Part shown: in pieces, positions 39,185 through 39,920 of the stretch
Position numbering within the stretch: position 1 is the stretch's first letter
How the letters are laid out: every line of letters starts with the position of its first letter
Source: a virus
Virus record (IMG/VR): IMGVR_UViG_3300048547_000321
Span: 1 to 39,920 of that record
Length of the DNA stretch: 39,920 nt
Reading direction: 5' to 3' (one strand)
Translations under genes and position numbers: made by a program
The notes under the pieces: model-generated
The model's input: only the letters and a program-made list of their open reading frames with translations
Told to the model about the DNA's origin: nothing
Databases searched by the model: none

Positions 39185-39640
39185 TTAGTCTATATTGTTG
39201 ATGTCCTGAGACTTGTGAGGTTGATCAGTCTCAGGTCTACGTTTCAATAATTCTTCCATGACTTCACCAACCTCTGACCAATAGAGTTTTATTATCTCAA
39301 CGTCATGTTGAGCATTCTGAAGCCAAGATTGACGGGAGGTGACAATTCCATTTGAATTAAGATGACGGGATGCTAATTGTTCAATTGATAAGGAAAAACT
39401 TTCTTGAGAAGATAACATATCAAGAAGGAGGCGATATGCCCGTGGAGACTTTCTAGAGATAGCTGTAATTCTACTAATGAACCTTAAACCTCCAGAACAA
39501 TGCTCTGCGGAGGTGGGGAGTATCTCATCTAATTCTTGAAGACGAGAGCATATTTCAACAGTCAATTTGAAAGATTGCGGTAACTGACCCTGTATTTCCT
39601 CAGGGTAATCTAATCCTTCAATTAACCGCACGAAATTCAT
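39185..39640 (-). CDS. Hypothetical protein upstream of the cos-like gap (151 aa)
   Basis: I do not recognise this 151-aa protein. It is helical, with SGGLRFISRITAISRKSP near 49-66 and SIEQLASRHLNSNGIVTSRQSW near 84-105, which could be a DNA-binding helical pair. It overlaps the 92-aa gene by four bases (ATGA). A regulator or a cos-binding factor is conceivable from position alone. Confidence 0.6.
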   Translation of the reverse strand: MNFVRLIEGLDYPEEIQGQLPQSFKLTVEICSRLQELDEILPTSAEHCSGGLRFISRITAISRKSPRAYRLLLDMLSSQESFSLSIEQLASRHLNSNGIVTSRQSWLQNAQHDVEIIKLYWSEVGEVMEELLKRRPETDQPHKSQDINNID

Positions 39641-39915
39641 ACTGAGCTATCTTCAGGTATATTAGCCAAGACTGGATCACTGATTAGCTTAAGTAACTCA
39701 GGTGATTGTATATCCCAAGGTTCAGTACCAGGAAAACAACCTCCATCATCTAAACATGATTCAATGGTTAAAAATTGCCTTTCGAGCATCTTGATACCCT
39801 GCTTATATCTTTTAGATACTGCAGAAGCTTGATTGCTTAGTTCACGCATGGCGATGTTAATCTCACGCATTTCTCTTAGTGCTTTTAATTCATATGTATT
39901 TGCGTCCATAGGCAT
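39637..39915 (-). CDS. Hypothetical coiled-coil protein (92 aa)
   Basis: This 92-aa protein has an N-terminal heptad-like helix (ELKALREMREINIAMRELSN) followed by a Gly/Pro-containing C-terminal part (DDGGCFPGTEPWDI). The family is unknown. The ATG at 39915 or the one two codons on (39909) could be used. The two nucleotide differences between the two copies of this region are synonymous, which argues that it is translated and under selection. A possible promoter lies at 180-208 on the circular map. Confidence 0.65.
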   Translation of the reverse strand: MPMDANTYELKALREMREINIAMRELSNQASAVSKRYKQGIKMLERQFLTIESCLDDGGCFPGTEPWDIQSPELLKLISDPVLANIPEDSSV

Positions 39916-39920
39916 ACTGA
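39738..39920. repeat. Terminal overlap, right copy
   Basis: This copy matches positions 1-183 with two substitutions (39766 and 39793). It marks the join of a circular map. See the left copy for interpretation. Confidence 0.9.

Overview
The window is an almost complete genome of a tailed, probably siphovirus-like, bacteriophage. Every credible gene lies on the minus strand, so the genome reads from high to low coordinates. The last 183 bases repeat the first 183 with two mismatches, which points to a circular map of about 39,737 bp. The DNA is AT-rich. I see no integrase, repressor, RNA polymerase or DNA polymerase, so a lytic phage that relies on the host replisome is the simplest reading. 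The host cannot be named. Most genes lack a clear Shine-Dalgarno sequence, promoters look sigma70-like, and the replication protein has a VirE_N/BT4734-like N-terminus. A tmRNA-like RNA resembles, from memory, PVC-type ssrA ends. These are hints only.

Layout in the direction of transcription. (1) 39915-39185: two small unknown genes, then a 136-bp gap with a lambda cosN-like sequence. (2) 39048-35535: a putative DNA hypermodification operon of two ParB-like proteins, a TET/JBP-type 2-oxoglutarate/Fe(II) dioxygenase, a GT32-type glycosyltransferase and a TAGT/GREB1-like glycosyltransferase. (3) 35538-31909: Nu1-like small terminase, a tmRNA-like mini RNA, two accessory genes and a lambda gpA-like large terminase. 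(4) 31875-29442: a cassette of four early-type genes with its own promoters and terminators, inserted between terL and the connector/portal genes. (5) 29411-24464: gpW-like connector, portal, protease-scaffold fusion, cement protein, major capsid protein and head-tail joining protein. (6) 24461-16255: tail terminator, two paralogous tail-tube-like proteins, tape-measure chaperone, tape measure and large tail proteins. (7) 16274-14248: a glycosyltransferase and a 4,6-dehydratase-like enzyme. (8) 14226-10647: long fibre, then three small membrane proteins (holin-like). (9) 10643-373: HTH-metallophosphoesterase, a cluster of small early genes behind repeated promoters, a lysozyme-like endolysin, an SSB-like protein, a PD-(D/E)XK nuclease, a stand-alone DnaA domain IV-like protein, a RuvC-like resolvase and a RepA-like helicase. 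A repeat- and hairpin-rich gap at 179-372 follows and closes the circle.

Most striking are the TET/JBP modification operon and a 64-nt RNA between terS and the next gene. That RNA has the tRNA-like domain of tmRNA, including the G3-U70 alanine identity pair, but no mRNA-like domain. A third is a repeated leader (CTACTAACCTACTAAA...TACTACTATG) before eleven genes, often behind promoters with phased A-tracts. No gene-free stretch exceeds 300 bases.
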